Assembly (NCBI GenBank): GCA_964565645.1 | Contig: CAZMFQ010000002.1 | Location: forward strand, 206,341 to 270,340 | DNA length: 64,000 nucleotides | Source of the DNA: JAHIQC01 sp964565645 | GTDB taxonomy: Bacteria; Actinomycetota; Coriobacteriia; Anaerosomatales; JAHIQC01 | Direction of reading: 5' to 3' | Part shown: piece after piece, positions 16,551-25,587 of the stretch | Numbering within the stretch: position 1 is the first letter of the stretch | How the letters are laid out: each line of letters opens with the position of its first letter | Translations under genes and position numbers: made by a program | The notes under the pieces: model-generated | Seen by the model: the letters and a program-made list of their open reading frames with translations, nothing else | Databases searched by the model: none | Told to the model about the DNA's origin: nothing

Positions 16551-18103
16551 CGGTCCACCTCCGCTCCGGGAACGGCGCCTTCTCCCGCGCCGGAGGCGAC
16601 GCCGCCGGTCATGTAGAAGCCGAGATCCTCGTCCGTGGCCTCCCCGGCCTTGAACTCGCGGACGATCCTGCCCTCATACATCACCAGTATCCGGTCGGCC
16701 AACGATTGCACCTCTTCCAGTTCGAGAGAGAACAGCAGGACTCCCTTGCCGGTGTCCCGCTCCTGAAGGATCCGCGAATGGACGAACTCGATAGCACCCA
16801 CGTCCAGACCACGCGTCGGTTGAGCTGCGATGAGGACCTTGGGGTCGCGGCCCACCTCCCGCGCGAGCACGACCTTCTGCTGGTTGCCGCCCGAGAGGGT
16901 CTTCGCCAGCACGTGGATCGACGGCGTGCGGATATCGAAGTCCTTGACCCGCTGCGTCGTGACCTCGCTGATCGCGCCCGGGTCCATCACCCCGTGCTTC
17001 GCGTAGGGCGCAAGGTGATGGTCACCGAGGATCATGTTCTCGGCGAGGTCGAAATCCAGGACCAGGCCCCTCCGGTGTCTGTCTTCCGGTACATGAGAGA
17101 GGCCCGCCTCGATGGTCTTGTGCGCCGAGGCGTGCGTGATGTCCTCGCCTTCGAGGGCGATCGAGCCGCTCGCCACGTGGCGAAGTCCCGTGAGCGCCTC
17201 GATGAGTTCCGTCTGGCCGTTGCCCGAAACGCCGGCGACAGCCAGGATCTCTCCGGCGCGGAGTTCGAAGCTGACGCCCTTGACCGCCTCAAGCTTCCTG
17301 TCGTCAAAGACCTGAAGATCGGTGACCTTCAACAAGGAAGCACCCGGCGTCGATGGCTGCTTCTCGACGCGAAAGACCACTTCGCGACCGACCATGAGCC
17401 GCGCCAGACCCGCGGTATCCGTCTCAGCCGGCCTGACCTCGCCGACGACCCGCCCGTCACGCATGACGACGACCCTGTCCGCGACGGACATGACCTCTTC
17501 GAGCTTGTGCGTGATCAACACGACGGAGAGCCCCTGGTCGACCAGAGAGCGGACCACGCCGAAGAGTTCCCGCACTTCCTGCGGGGTCAGAACAGCGGTG
17601 GGCTCGTCGAGGATGAGCAGCCGGGCGCCGCGGTAGAGCGCCTTGAGGATCTCGACACGCTGCTGCATGCCGACCGAGAGGTCCCGAACGACGGCATCGG
17701 GATCGACAGCCAGTCCGTACTTCTTGGATATCTCAAGAACATCACGCTTCGCCGTGGCGAAGTCGATCGCAATGCCGCGGGTGGGTTCGTTGCCGAGAAC
17801 GATGTTCTCCGTCACTGTGAGCGGTTCGACCAGCATGAAATGCTGATGGACCATCCCGATCCCCAGATCGATCGCATGTTTCGGCGAACGGATCTGCACC
17901 GGGACGCCCTCTACGAGCACTTCTCCGCCATCGGCGGACAACAACCCGTAGACGACGTTCATGAGGGTCGACTTCCCTGCGCCGTTCTCCCCGAGAAGGG
18001 CGACGATCTCGCCCTCGTGCAGGGCGAGCGAGACCCTGTCGTTGGCGAGGACTCCTGGAAAGCGCTTGGTGACTTCACGGAGTTCGAGCAGCGGTGCGGA
18101 CAT
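16547..18103 (-). CDS. Nucleoside/simple-sugar ABC transporter ATPase with two ABC domains
   Basis: The 518-residue protein is a duplicated ATPase. The first domain has the Walker A sequence GENGAGKS (about residues 38-45) and a DEPTA Walker B. The second has a degenerate GVSGNGQT Walker A and LSGGNQQK signature. This asymmetry is normal in the sugar/nucleoside importer family (MglA/RbsA/NupO). It is the motor for the two permeases downstream. ATG 18103 gives the natural start. The gap of 116 bases to the BMP lipoprotein gene contains a hairpin that could reduce its expression. Confidence 0.94.
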   Translation of the reverse strand: MSAPLLELREVTKRFPGVLANDRVSLALHEGEIVALLGENGAGKSTLMNVVYGLLSADGGEVLVEGVPVQIRSPKHAIDLGIGMVHQHFMLVEPLTVTENIVLGNEPTRGIAIDFATAKRDVLEISKKYGLAVDPDAVVRDLSVGMQQRVEILKALYRGARLLILDEPTAVLTPQEVRELFGVVRSLVDQGLSVVLITHKLEEVMSVADRVVVMRDGRVVGEVRPAETDTAGLARLMVGREVVFRVEKQPSTPGASLLKVTDLQVFDDRKLEAVKGVSFELRAGEILAVAGVSGNGQTELIEALTGLRHVASGSIALEGEDITHASAHKTIEAGLSHVPEDRHRRGLVLDFDLAENMILGDHHLAPYAKHGVMDPGAISEVTTQRVKDFDIRTPSIHVLAKTLSGGNQQKVVLAREVGRDPKVLIAAQPTRGLDVGAIEFVHSRILQERDTGKGVLLFSLELEEVQSLADRILVMYEGRIVREFKAGEATDEDLGFYMTGGVASGAGEGAVPGAEVDR

Positions 18104-18150
18104 CTTGGATGACTCCCCGTCCCTGTTCGGCCGCGCGCGGCCGGGTCTGC

Positions 18151-18191
18151 GAAGAAGGGCGGCCGGTCCGCTCTCGCGTTCCGGCCGCCCT
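18151..18191 (-). terminator. Intra-operon hairpin between BMP lipoprotein gene and ATPase gene
   Basis: A perfect 10-bp GC stem (18157-18166 with 18181-18190) is followed on the minus strand by TTCTTC. It lies about 30 bases after the lipoprotein stop. Partial termination or 3'-end stabilisation here would give more binding protein than transporter, a common arrangement in ABC importers. Confidence 0.6.
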
Positions 18192-18219
18192 GTCGTTCGT
18201 GATCAGATCACAGTGGTTC

Positions 18220-19308
18220 CTAGAGTTCGGAGCGCGAAGCGGGGACCTTGACGCTGCCATCGAGGACAGCCGCACGCGCTGCTTCGACCGCGTCCTTGAT
18301 GTCCTGCGACACCTTGCTCTCGAAATCATGGAACGGGGCGATGCCGACGCCGTCCTCGGCAAGGCCGAACTCGACGTTCTGGCCACCCTCGAACGTGCCG
18401 TCGACGATCTGCTTGATCGTCTCGAACACCGCGTTGTCGACGCGCTTGACCGCTGAGGTCAGCATGACGTCACCGGAACCGGGGACCGTCTCATACTGGT
18501 CCGCGTCAACACCGATGAACAGAGCGCCCTTCTCCTGGCACGCGGTGATGGAACCGAGGCCCGTGAGACCGGCGGCTGCGAACACGACGTCCGCGCCCTT
18601 CTCGATCTCGGAAAGGGCGAGTTCCTTGCCCTTGGCCTGGTCGTCGAAGCTACCGGCGTACAGGGAGATGACCTCCACATCGGGGTTGACCGACTTGGCG
18701 CCGGCGATGAAGCCGACTTCGAACTTCTCGACCGGCGGGATGTCCATGCCACCCACGAAGCCGATCACGTTCTTGTCGTTGATGCGGGAGTCCAGCGCCT
18801 TGTCCTTCGTGGCCAGACCAGCTACCACGCCTGCGAGGTACGCGGCCTCGTTCTCCTTGAACAGGAGACCGGCGGTGTTCGCGGGAGGCGCCGGATAGAA
18901 CTGGTCGATTCCGCCGAAGGTCACGTCCGGATACTCGCCTGCGGTCTGCGTCGTGGTGTCGGTCATGAGGAAGCCGACGGTGAAGATCGCGTTGTAGCCG
19001 GCGCCCGCAAGCTGATCGATGTTGGGACGGTAGTCTGCGATCTCATTGGACTCGAGAGCCTTGATCTCGACTCCCAGTTCCTTCTGTGCACGCTCAAGAC
19101 CGGCGTACGACATGTCGTTGAACGACTTGTCGCCCAGTCCACCGACGTCGGTCACCATAGCGGCCTTGATGTCGGACTTGGGGGTATCGGTACTGCCGGT
19201 GTCGGTACCCGTATCCTTGCTGCTGCTGCAGCCTGCGATGAGGGCCCCGACCATGGCGATGGCCAGAAGCAGTGCCAGTACCTTGCGGATCCTACCGTTC
19301 ACACGCAT
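18220..19308 (-). CDS. BMP family ABC transporter substrate-binding lipoprotein
   Basis: This 362-residue protein has a lipoprotein signal ending IAGC, a Ser/Thr/Asp-rich linker, and a BMP/PnrA-type periplasmic-binding fold: VTDVGGLGDKSFND near the start of the domain, then FVGGMDIPPVEKFEVGF. Family members capture purine nucleosides. ATG 19308 directly abuts the GGAGGAGG site, so the GTG at 19302, six bases beyond it, may be the true start. It is the first gene of the ABC operon; no clear promoter could be fixed in the 133-base gap upstream. Confidence 0.93.
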   Translation of the reverse strand: MRVNGRIRKVLALLLAIAMVGALIAGCSSSKDTGTDTGSTDTPKSDIKAAMVTDVGGLGDKSFNDMSYAGLERAQKELGVEIKALESNEIADYRPNIDQLAGAGYNAIFTVGFLMTDTTTQTAGEYPDVTFGGIDQFYPAPPANTAGLLFKENEAAYLAGVVAGLATKDKALDSRINDKNVIGFVGGMDIPPVEKFEVGFIAGAKSVNPDVEVISLYAGSFDDQAKGKELALSEIEKGADVVFAAAGLTGLGSITACQEKGALFIGVDADQYETVPGSGDVMLTSAVKRVDNAVFETIKQIVDGTFEGGQNVEFGLAEDGVGIAPFHDFESKVSQDIKDAVEAARAAVLDGSVKVPASRSEL

Positions 19309-19441
19309 CCTCCTCCTCGGACTCCTGATGCAGTTACCTTCGGTACCTATTCATCCTACACCGAACCCAATGGCACCTCTAGCGATACTTCCCCTACTTG
19401 GGGCCGGAACAGACCGCGAAACGGCACTCGTTTCCCACGGC

Positions 19442-20347
19442 TCAGCGAACCCGAGCGCGCGGATGCGTCGACAGATACTCCTCACGCAGGTGGTGCCTGT
19501 CGACATGCGTGTAGACCTGCGTCGTGGAGATGTCAGCGTGACCGAGTATCTCCTGCAGGACACGCAGGTCCGCGCCGCCCTCGAGCATATGCGTCGCGTA
19601 GGAGTGCCGCAGCGTATGAGGGTGGACCTGCAGACCCGAGCGACCCCCGTACTTGCGAACGATCCCGAAGATCGACTGACGCGTGAGTCGACCCCCGTGG
19701 AGGTTCAGAAACACGGCGGTCGGATCCTGCTGACGTGACCGACGCTTCGGGCGCAGGAACGGGCGCCCGTGTTCGAGGTACTCGCGAAGGGCCCGAGCCG
19801 CTGCGCCGCCGACAGGAACATCGCGCTCCTTGCCGCCCTTGCCGAACACACGCATGAAACCCTCGGAAAGGTCGATGTCGCCGGTGTCCATACCGGTGAG
19901 CTCGCTCACGCGGAGCCCGCATCCGTACAACACCTCAAGGATCGCCCGGTCGCGCAACCCGTCGGGTCCCTCCGGGAAGGGCTGGGAGAGCATACGCTCG
20001 GCTTCGTCGATGCTGATGACGTCGGGCAGTCGCTCGGGGACCTTGGGCAAGGGGATGCGTGCGCTTGGATGGTTCTCGGTAAGTCCCTCGCGGACCAGGA
20101 ACTTGTGGAAACTCTTGACCGCCGCCAGTTTGCGCTCGACGCTGCTCGGGGCCAACCCGCGTTCACGACACGCCGCCACGAACGCGGTGACGTCCTCGCG
20201 GGTCACTGCATCCGCGGTCAGGACACCCCTCGCCTCAAGGACAGCGAGGTACTCGGCGAGGTCTCGACGATACGCGTCGACCGTGTGCGGAGAAGCGCCG
20301 CGCTCCACGGCAAGATGTGCGATGAACTCCTCGGCGTGTCGTCTCAT
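19442..20347 (-). CDS. xerD: Site-specific tyrosine recombinase XerD
   Basis: XerD with XerC resolves chromosome dimers at dif. The 301 residues have the SAM-like N-terminal core-binding domain and the catalytic domain with Arg in GCGLRVSELTG (about 145), Lys in GKGGKERDVPV, HTLRH (about 246), LGHADISTTQ and the nucleophile Tyr in QVYTHV (about 278). ATG 20347 matches the family length; an upstream frame extension to 20410 runs into the ald terminator hairpin. In mycobacteria xerD also lies a few genes from pyrG. No xerC or phage genes are nearby, so I read it as the housekeeping enzyme. Confidence 0.92.
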   Translation of the reverse strand: MRRHAEEFIAHLAVERGASPHTVDAYRRDLAEYLAVLEARGVLTADAVTREDVTAFVAACRERGLAPSSVERKLAAVKSFHKFLVREGLTENHPSARIPLPKVPERLPDVISIDEAERMLSQPFPEGPDGLRDRAILEVLYGCGLRVSELTGMDTGDIDLSEGFMRVFGKGGKERDVPVGGAAARALREYLEHGRPFLRPKRRSRQQDPTAVFLNLHGGRLTRQSIFGIVRKYGGRSGLQVHPHTLRHSYATHMLEGGADLRVLQEILGHADISTTQVYTHVDRHHLREEYLSTHPRARVR

Positions 20348-20382
20348 ACGTCCGATTATCCTGATTCCGCCCGGGAACGGAA

Positions 20383-20404
20383 GTGGCCGCCCGAAGGCGG
20401 CCAC
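20383..20404 (-). terminator. Hairpin after ald
   Basis: GTGGCCGCC and GGCGGCCAC form a perfect 9-bp stem with a four-base loop, 24 bases after the ald stop. The following bases (TTCCGTTCC) are only weakly U-rich, so termination is likely but not certain. Confidence 0.5.
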
Positions 20405-20427
20405 CGTCACTGCTTGGAAGACGATGC

Positions 20428-21543
20428 TCAGCCGAGGAGCTGCTCGAGCGGGGTGTACTCAAGGCCGTGCGCCTCGGAGACGGGGGCGTAGGTGATCTTA
20501 CCCTCGAGGACGTTGACGCCCTTGGCGAGCGCTGCGTCGTCCTTGACGGCCTGACGCCAGCCCTTGTCGGCGATCGCGAGGCCGTAGCGCAGGGTGGCGT
20601 TGGTCAGCGCGAGGGTCGAGGTGTTGGGCACAGCGCCCGGCATGTTCGCGACACCGTAGTGGAGCACGTCGTCGACGAAGTAGGTTGGATCGGCATGCGT
20701 CGTGGGCTTGGTGGTCTCGATGCAGCCACCCTGGTCCACGGACACGTCCACGAGCACCGCGCCCTTCTTCATGGTCGGAAGCATGTCGCGCGTGACCAGA
20801 TACGGGGTCTTGGCGCCAGGCAGCAACACCGCACCGATGACAAGGTCCGCCTCGGTCACGATCCGCTCGACGTTGTACTTCGAAGAGTACAGGGTGCGGA
20901 TCCGGTTGCCCCAGATCTCGTCAAGGTAGCGGAGTCGGTCGAGATTGACGTCCATGATCGTGACGTCCGCACCCATTCCCATGGCGACGTACGCGGCGTT
21001 CGTGCCGACCACGCCGCCACCGAGGACGACGACCTTCGCGGGCAGGACGCCGGGGACGCCGCCCATGAGCACGCCACGGCCGCCGAACGGCTTCTGCAGA
21101 TACGTCGCGCCCACCTGGGCGGCCATACGACCCGCGACCTCGGACATCGGGGCGAGCAGGGGCAGCGAGCGGTTGGGCAACTCGACGGTCTCATAGGCGA
21201 TGCAGACCGCGCCCGAGGCCACGAGGCCCTCGGTCTGGGGCAGATCGGGAGCCAGGTGCAGATAGGTGTAGAGGATCTGGCCGGGACGCAGGCGCGCGAT
21301 CTCGACAGCCTGCGGCTCTTTGACTTTGACGATCATCTCCGCGCGGGCGAACACCTCGTCTGCGGTATCGATCATCTCGGCGCCGGCCGTCACGTACTCC
21401 TCGTCAGTGAAGGACGAACCGACTCCGGCGTTCTTCTCGACCAGCACGCTGTGACCGTGAGCCACGAACTGGGCCACGCCAGCGGGAGTCATGCCGACTC
21501 GGAACTCGTTGTTCTTTATCTCCTTGGGTACTCCGACGATCAC
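20428..21543 (-). CDS. ald: Alanine dehydrogenase
   Basis: Ald converts L-alanine to pyruvate and ammonia with NAD, or the reverse. The 371 residues begin with the family opening VGVPKEIKNNEFRVGMTP. They include the substrate Lys in VKVKEPQ, the catalytic His in YLHLAPD, and the NAD-binding loop VVLGGGVVGTNAA. GTG 21543 has an AAAGGAGG site upstream. It is flanked by its own -10-like element and a downstream hairpin, so it is probably transcribed alone. L-alanine also feeds MurC, but a link is not shown. Confidence 0.96.
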   Translation of the reverse strand: MIVGVPKEIKNNEFRVGMTPAGVAQFVAHGHSVLVEKNAGVGSSFTDEEYVTAGAEMIDTADEVFARAEMIVKVKEPQAVEIARLRPGQILYTYLHLAPDLPQTEGLVASGAVCIAYETVELPNRSLPLLAPMSEVAGRMAAQVGATYLQKPFGGRGVLMGGVPGVLPAKVVVLGGGVVGTNAAYVAMGMGADVTIMDVNLDRLRYLDEIWGNRIRTLYSSKYNVERIVTEADLVIGAVLLPGAKTPYLVTRDMLPTMKKGAVLVDVSVDQGGCIETTKPTTHADPTYFVDDVLHYGVANMPGAVPNTSTLALTNATLRYGLAIADKGWRQAVKDDAALAKGVNVLEGKITYAPVSEAHGLEYTPLEQLLG

Positions 21544-21649
21544 GAGGTGTCCCTCCTTTGCTGCGCCGAGCTCACGCGAGCACGGCTTCGGACCGATTCA
21601 GGGAGACCGGACAAAGCCGCGCCGGCCGTTCCCGTGGCAAACCTTCAAG

Positions 21650-21655
21650 ATTGTA
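21650..21655 (-). promoter_or_regulatory. Putative -10 element of ald
   Basis: TACAAT on the minus strand lies about 107 bases before the ald start. No convincing -35 is present at 16-18 bases, so the element may depend on an activator or be chance. Confidence 0.3.
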
Positions 21656-21684
21656 GTACACATGACCCGGTTTGGCGCGACGGA

Positions 21685-22791
21685 TCACGGGGTGACGCGC
21701 GGAGGCATCTCCTCGCCGTGTGCGATGCCCACGCACACAGTCCCGGCCGCGAAGGCCGCAGCGAAGAACGCCGGGTCCTCGGCGATCGAACGACCCATCG
21801 TCTTGACCTCCAGCCCCCGCATGGCCGGCGCCTCCGACCTCCCCGCCGCGGTGGCGACACGCACGTGTCTGTCCCAGACCCCCGCAGCGTCGAGCGCCTC
21901 CTCGATGGCGTCGTCATACTCCTCTGGAAGCGAAGGCAGGCCCACATAGGCCGGCGCAAGTGCGATCCGCGTGAGCGCCGAGAGCGAGTGGTGGCTCACG
22001 CCATGATGCCGCGACCGGGCATCGGCGAACGAGACGCGCAGGACCGCGACCGGTGCGCCGTCGAGTGAGTGGACCGCGTTGACCGCCTCTCCCTGCGCGA
22101 CGCCGCCATGCCCGAAGGCGGTGGCCGTCCCCACGACACCCGGACCGATGCCGACGATCGCCACATCCGCTTTGAGCACGTGGCGTGCAGCAAGCAGCCC
22201 CGAGTGCAGGTTGATGGCCTCGACGTCGCCACCGAAGGATTGCCCGCATGTCACGGTGTGGTCGAGCAGACCCGATGCGCGCGCGGCGCGCACGACATCG
22301 GAGAGGGCCACCGGCAGCGCCGCCTGATCGGTCATCACATAGGCTATGCGCAGGCGCGGGTCGGCGTGTTTGACGGACGCCGCGACGAGCGGCACCTGGC
22401 TGTGCAGCCCGCAGCATGCCACGGGCATGCCTCCCAGCGAGTCAGCCTCTCGCAGGATGTCGTGCCCTTCGGTTCCCTGCTCCTCGACCGACGTCACGTC
22501 CAACTGCAGGGGCGTGTAGCGCAACTTCATGATGTGGCCGCCCGAGGGCGTGTCGAGCGCGACACCCTGAGCGGGACCTCGCGCGACGACGAAATGCAGA
22601 CCTCCCGTGCCGAGCGCGAGGTCGACGGCGGTCGTATTGAGCAAGACCCGGTCTGAGAGCACACACCGCCCGCACAGCGGCGGGAACGCCACCGCCCGGC
22701 CACTCGACCGGTCATCCAGCGCCACCTCGAGGTGTTGGACCTGCGGCTCGTCGGTGACGACCTTCGTGACGATCCCCCACACCAGGCGCAC
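21685..22791 (-). CDS. DUF3866 family protein
   Basis: The 368-residue protein matches what I know of DUF3866, a family of mainly actinobacterial proteins without an assigned reaction. It is soluble-looking, with glycine-rich loops (VGIGPGVVGTATAFGHGG), a CCGLHSQ segment and HHGVSHHS. GTG 22791 has GGAG upstream, embedded in the stop region of the preceding M20 peptidase gene, four bases away. Tight coupling to the peptidase suggests a shared pathway. The family name is from memory of sequence features and should be confirmed. Confidence 0.75.
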   Translation of the reverse strand: MRLVWGIVTKVVTDEPQVQHLEVALDDRSSGRAVAFPPLCGRCVLSDRVLLNTTAVDLALGTGGLHFVVARGPAQGVALDTPSGGHIMKLRYTPLQLDVTSVEEQGTEGHDILREADSLGGMPVACCGLHSQVPLVAASVKHADPRLRIAYVMTDQAALPVALSDVVRAARASGLLDHTVTCGQSFGGDVEAINLHSGLLAARHVLKADVAIVGIGPGVVGTATAFGHGGVAQGEAVNAVHSLDGAPVAVLRVSFADARSRHHGVSHHSLSALTRIALAPAYVGLPSLPEEYDDAIEEALDAAGVWDRHVRVATAAGRSEAPAMRGLEVKTMGRSIAEDPAFFAAAFAAGTVCVGIAHGEEMPPRVTP

Positions 22792-22795
22792 GGAG

Positions 22796-23917
22796 TTACT
22801 CCTCCACGTTCGATTGGATGAACGCCGCCACAAGATCGCGAAGTGCGTGCAGATCGTGTACCGAGACACTCTCCTGCACGCCATGCACAGCGCTCATTCC
22901 GCACGAAAGCACGAGCGTCGGCACTCCGAGCTCCGCGAAGATGTTGCCGTCGGAGCCTCCGCCGGTGGTCTTGAGGACGGGAGCGAGTCCGGCCCGTTCG
23001 CACGCTGCGACGGCCCGGCGGACCAGCGGCGAGTCCGGGTCGGACGAGAAGCCCTGGTACTCGCGGGTCCAAGTGACATCGACGGTCCCGCCCGCGGCCT
23101 GCGCGGCCTCCCGCATCACCGTGTCCATGTCTCGACGGACCTGCTCGACGCGGTCGACATCAAGTGAACGGCACTCCCCCGTCACCCGGACGAGTGCAGG
23201 AACGACGTTGGTGGCCGTGCCGCCCATCATGCTGCCGATATTGGCCGTGGTGTGATCGTCAAGACGTCCCAGTTGCATCGCAGAGACCGCGCGCGCGGCC
23301 ATCGCGACGGCGGAGACTCCCGCTTCCGGGGCCACGCCCGCGTGCGCCGCCACACCGTGGAACTCCGCATCGAAGGTGTAGTGCGTGGGTGCCGCCGTGA
23401 TGATCCCGCCGGGGGCGCCGTCCGCATCGAGCACCAGGCAAGCCGCACCTGCCGCATCCCGAGCGCTCAACGCCTTCGCGCCCGAGAGACCGATCTCCTC
23501 GCACACCGTGAGCAGGACCTTGAGTGCGGGGCGTGGTGCGCCGCTGCTGAAGATATCACGGCAGACCTCGATGATCGCCGCGATGCCCGCCTTGTCGTCA
23601 GCCCCGAGAACGGTGTCGCCGGCGGAGCGGACGATGCCGTCGCTGACCAGCGGTTCGACTCCTCGGCAGGGCTCCACGCAGTCCATGTGCGCCGAGAGCA
23701 CGAGCACCGGCGCATCCTGCGCGTCGGGCCACTCGGCGATCAGGTTCCCGGTATCGGAGCCCGTGACGGCGGCGGACCCGTCGAAACGAACCTCGAACCC
23801 CAATGAGGTGAGTTCGCGCGCGACATGCAAAGCGACGCCGAGCTCCTCACGCGAGGGGCTGTCGATACGCACGAGTTCGAGGAACGTCTCGAGAAGCCTG
23901 TCCCCGGATTCACTCAT
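22796..23917 (-). CDS. M20 family metallopeptidase (PepT-like)
   Basis: The 373-residue protein is a two-zinc M20 hydrolase. The metal-binding signatures are LSAHMDCVEP (His, Asp), GADDKAGIAAII (Asp), CEEIGLSGAK (the Glu pair) and the C-terminal GGGSDGN region. A dimerisation lid domain interrupts the catalytic domain. The substrate is probably a small peptide or acylated amino acid; it cannot be fixed from sequence. ATG 23917 lies in an ATGA overlap with the pyrG stop. Longer frames reaching 24367 lie within pyrG. Confidence 0.9.
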   Translation of the reverse strand: MSESGDRLLETFLELVRIDSPSREELGVALHVARELTSLGFEVRFDGSAAVTGSDTGNLIAEWPDAQDAPVLVLSAHMDCVEPCRGVEPLVSDGIVRSAGDTVLGADDKAGIAAIIEVCRDIFSSGAPRPALKVLLTVCEEIGLSGAKALSARDAAGAACLVLDADGAPGGIITAAPTHYTFDAEFHGVAAHAGVAPEAGVSAVAMAARAVSAMQLGRLDDHTTANIGSMMGGTATNVVPALVRVTGECRSLDVDRVEQVRRDMDTVMREAAQAAGGTVDVTWTREYQGFSSDPDSPLVRRAVAACERAGLAPVLKTTGGGSDGNIFAELGVPTLVLSCGMSAVHGVQESVSVHDLHALRDLVAAFIQSNVEE

Positions 23918-25530
23918 CTGCTCGCGCGCGCCTTGCGGTACGCCACCGCCGCGCCGACGAAATCGCGGAACAGAGGCGCGGGACGCGTGGGCCGGCTCTT
24001 GAACTCGGGATGGCCCTGATTGCCGAGGAACCACGGGTGGTCCGGCAACTCGACCATCTCGACGAGCTTGCCGTCGGGGCTCATTCCGCTGATCACGAGA
24101 CCTGCGTCCGCAAGCTGATCGCGGTAGGCGTTGTTGACCTCGTAGCGGTGCCGATGACGCTCGTAGATGAGTTCCTCGCCGTAGGCCGTGGCGCCCTTGG
24201 TGTTCGGGGTCACCTTGCAGGGATACGTGCCGAGCCGCATGGTGCCGCCCATGTCGGTGACGTCCTGCTGGTCGCGCATCAGGTCGATGACCGGATGCGC
24301 CGTCACTGGATCGAACTCGGTGGAGTTCGCACCTTCGAGAGCGCAGACGTGTCGCGCGAACTCGCACACAGCGACCTGCATGCCCAGGCAGATACCGAAA
24401 TACGGCACCTTGTTCTCTCGCGCGTACTTCGCGGCGCGGATCTTGCCTTCGATACCGCGGATCCCGAAGCCGCCGGGCACGAGCACGCCGTCGAACGCCG
24501 ACATGGCGCTCTCGACCTCATCGGGCGTGAGTGACTCAGCGTCGACCCAGTGGACCTTGACCTTGTGGTCGTGGAAGATGCCGGCGTGATCGAGGGCCTC
24601 GGTGACGGACAGGTATGCGTCCGGCAGCTGGACGTACTTGCCGACGAGCGCGATCTGCACCTCGTCCGCGAGGGACATGGAGTGATCGACGAAGGCGTTC
24701 CACTCGGTCATGTCCGACTCGCCGCAGCTCAGGCCGAGATGCTCGATGACCATCTCGTCGAGCGCCTGGTCGGCCAGGACGCGGGGTACCTCGTAGATCG
24801 ACGGGACGTCCGGCGTCGAGAGCACGGCCTTGGGGTCGACATCGCAGAACAGGCCGATCTTGCGGCGGATCCCCTCGTCGATCGGCCGGTCCGATCGGCA
24901 CACGATGAAGTCCGGCTGGATACCGATGCTGCGGAGTTCCTTGACCGAGTGCTGCGTGGGCTTGGTCTTGAGTTCGGAGGCTGCCCCGATCCACGGCACG
25001 AGGGTCACATGGATGTAGCAGACGTTGTCACGGCCGGCGTCCTTCTTGAGCTGTCGGATCGCCTCGAGGAACGGCAGCGACTCGATGTCGCCCACCGTGC
25101 CGCCGACCTCGGTGATGATGACGTCGGCGTTCGATTCCTCGGCTATGCGGGTTATCCGGTCCTTGATCTCGTTCGTGACATGCGGGATGACCTGCACCGT
25201 GCCGCCGAGGAAGTCGCCGCGACGTTCGCGGGAGATGATCGTCGAGTAGATCTTGCCGGCAGTGACGTTGCAGTCACGGGTGAGCGACTCGTCGATATAG
25301 CGCTCGTAGTGGCCGAGGTCCAGATCGGTCTCGGCGCCGTCGTCGGTAACGAAGACCTCGCCGTGCTGGAAGGGGCTCATCGTTCCGGGATCGACGTTGA
25401 GGTACGGATCGAGCTTCTGGATGCGGACCTTGAGGCCGCGGGACTTGAGCAGACGACCCAGCGATGCGGCCGTGATGCCCTTGCCCAGAGAACTTACAAC
25501 GCCACCCGTCACGAAGATGAACTTTGCCAT
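23914..25530 (-). CDS. pyrG: CTP synthase
   Basis: PyrG aminates UTP to CTP using glutamine and ATP. The 538 residues have the synthase domain, opening FVTGGVVSSLGKG with its P-loop, and a class I glutamine amidotransferase domain with the nucleophile in GICLGMQ and the C-terminal His-x-Glu pair (GHPEFKS). Length and order are normal. It overlaps the M20 gene by four bases. A TATAGT-like -10 lies upstream. In mycobacteria pyrG follows the steB/MctB gene; here an envelope cassette separates them. Confidence 0.98.
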   Translation of the reverse strand: MAKFIFVTGGVVSSLGKGITAASLGRLLKSRGLKVRIQKLDPYLNVDPGTMSPFQHGEVFVTDDGAETDLDLGHYERYIDESLTRDCNVTAGKIYSTIISRERRGDFLGGTVQVIPHVTNEIKDRITRIAEESNADVIITEVGGTVGDIESLPFLEAIRQLKKDAGRDNVCYIHVTLVPWIGAASELKTKPTQHSVKELRSIGIQPDFIVCRSDRPIDEGIRRKIGLFCDVDPKAVLSTPDVPSIYEVPRVLADQALDEMVIEHLGLSCGESDMTEWNAFVDHSMSLADEVQIALVGKYVQLPDAYLSVTEALDHAGIFHDHKVKVHWVDAESLTPDEVESAMSAFDGVLVPGGFGIRGIEGKIRAAKYARENKVPYFGICLGMQVAVCEFARHVCALEGANSTEFDPVTAHPVIDLMRDQQDVTDMGGTMRLGTYPCKVTPNTKGATAYGEELIYERHRHRYEVNNAYRDQLADAGLVISGMSPDGKLVEMVELPDHPWFLGNQGHPEFKSRPTRPAPLFRDFVGAAVAYRKARASR

Positions 25531-25569
25531 ACCGCCCCTTCAGCCTCCTGTCCGCATCAACACACACTC

Positions 25570-25575
25570 ACTATA
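25570..25575 (-). promoter_or_regulatory. Putative -10 element of pyrG
   Basis: TATAGT lies 40 bases before the pyrG ATG. A -35 of consensus type is not evident. The 57-base gap otherwise holds only the ribosome binding site. Confidence 0.35.
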
Positions 25576-25587
25576 CCCGCGCCGCAC

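Noticed and set aside
19442..20347. Phage or integrative-element integrase
   Set aside because: The recombinase has the length and context of housekeeping XerD, and no tRNA, attachment-site duplication or phage gene is nearby.
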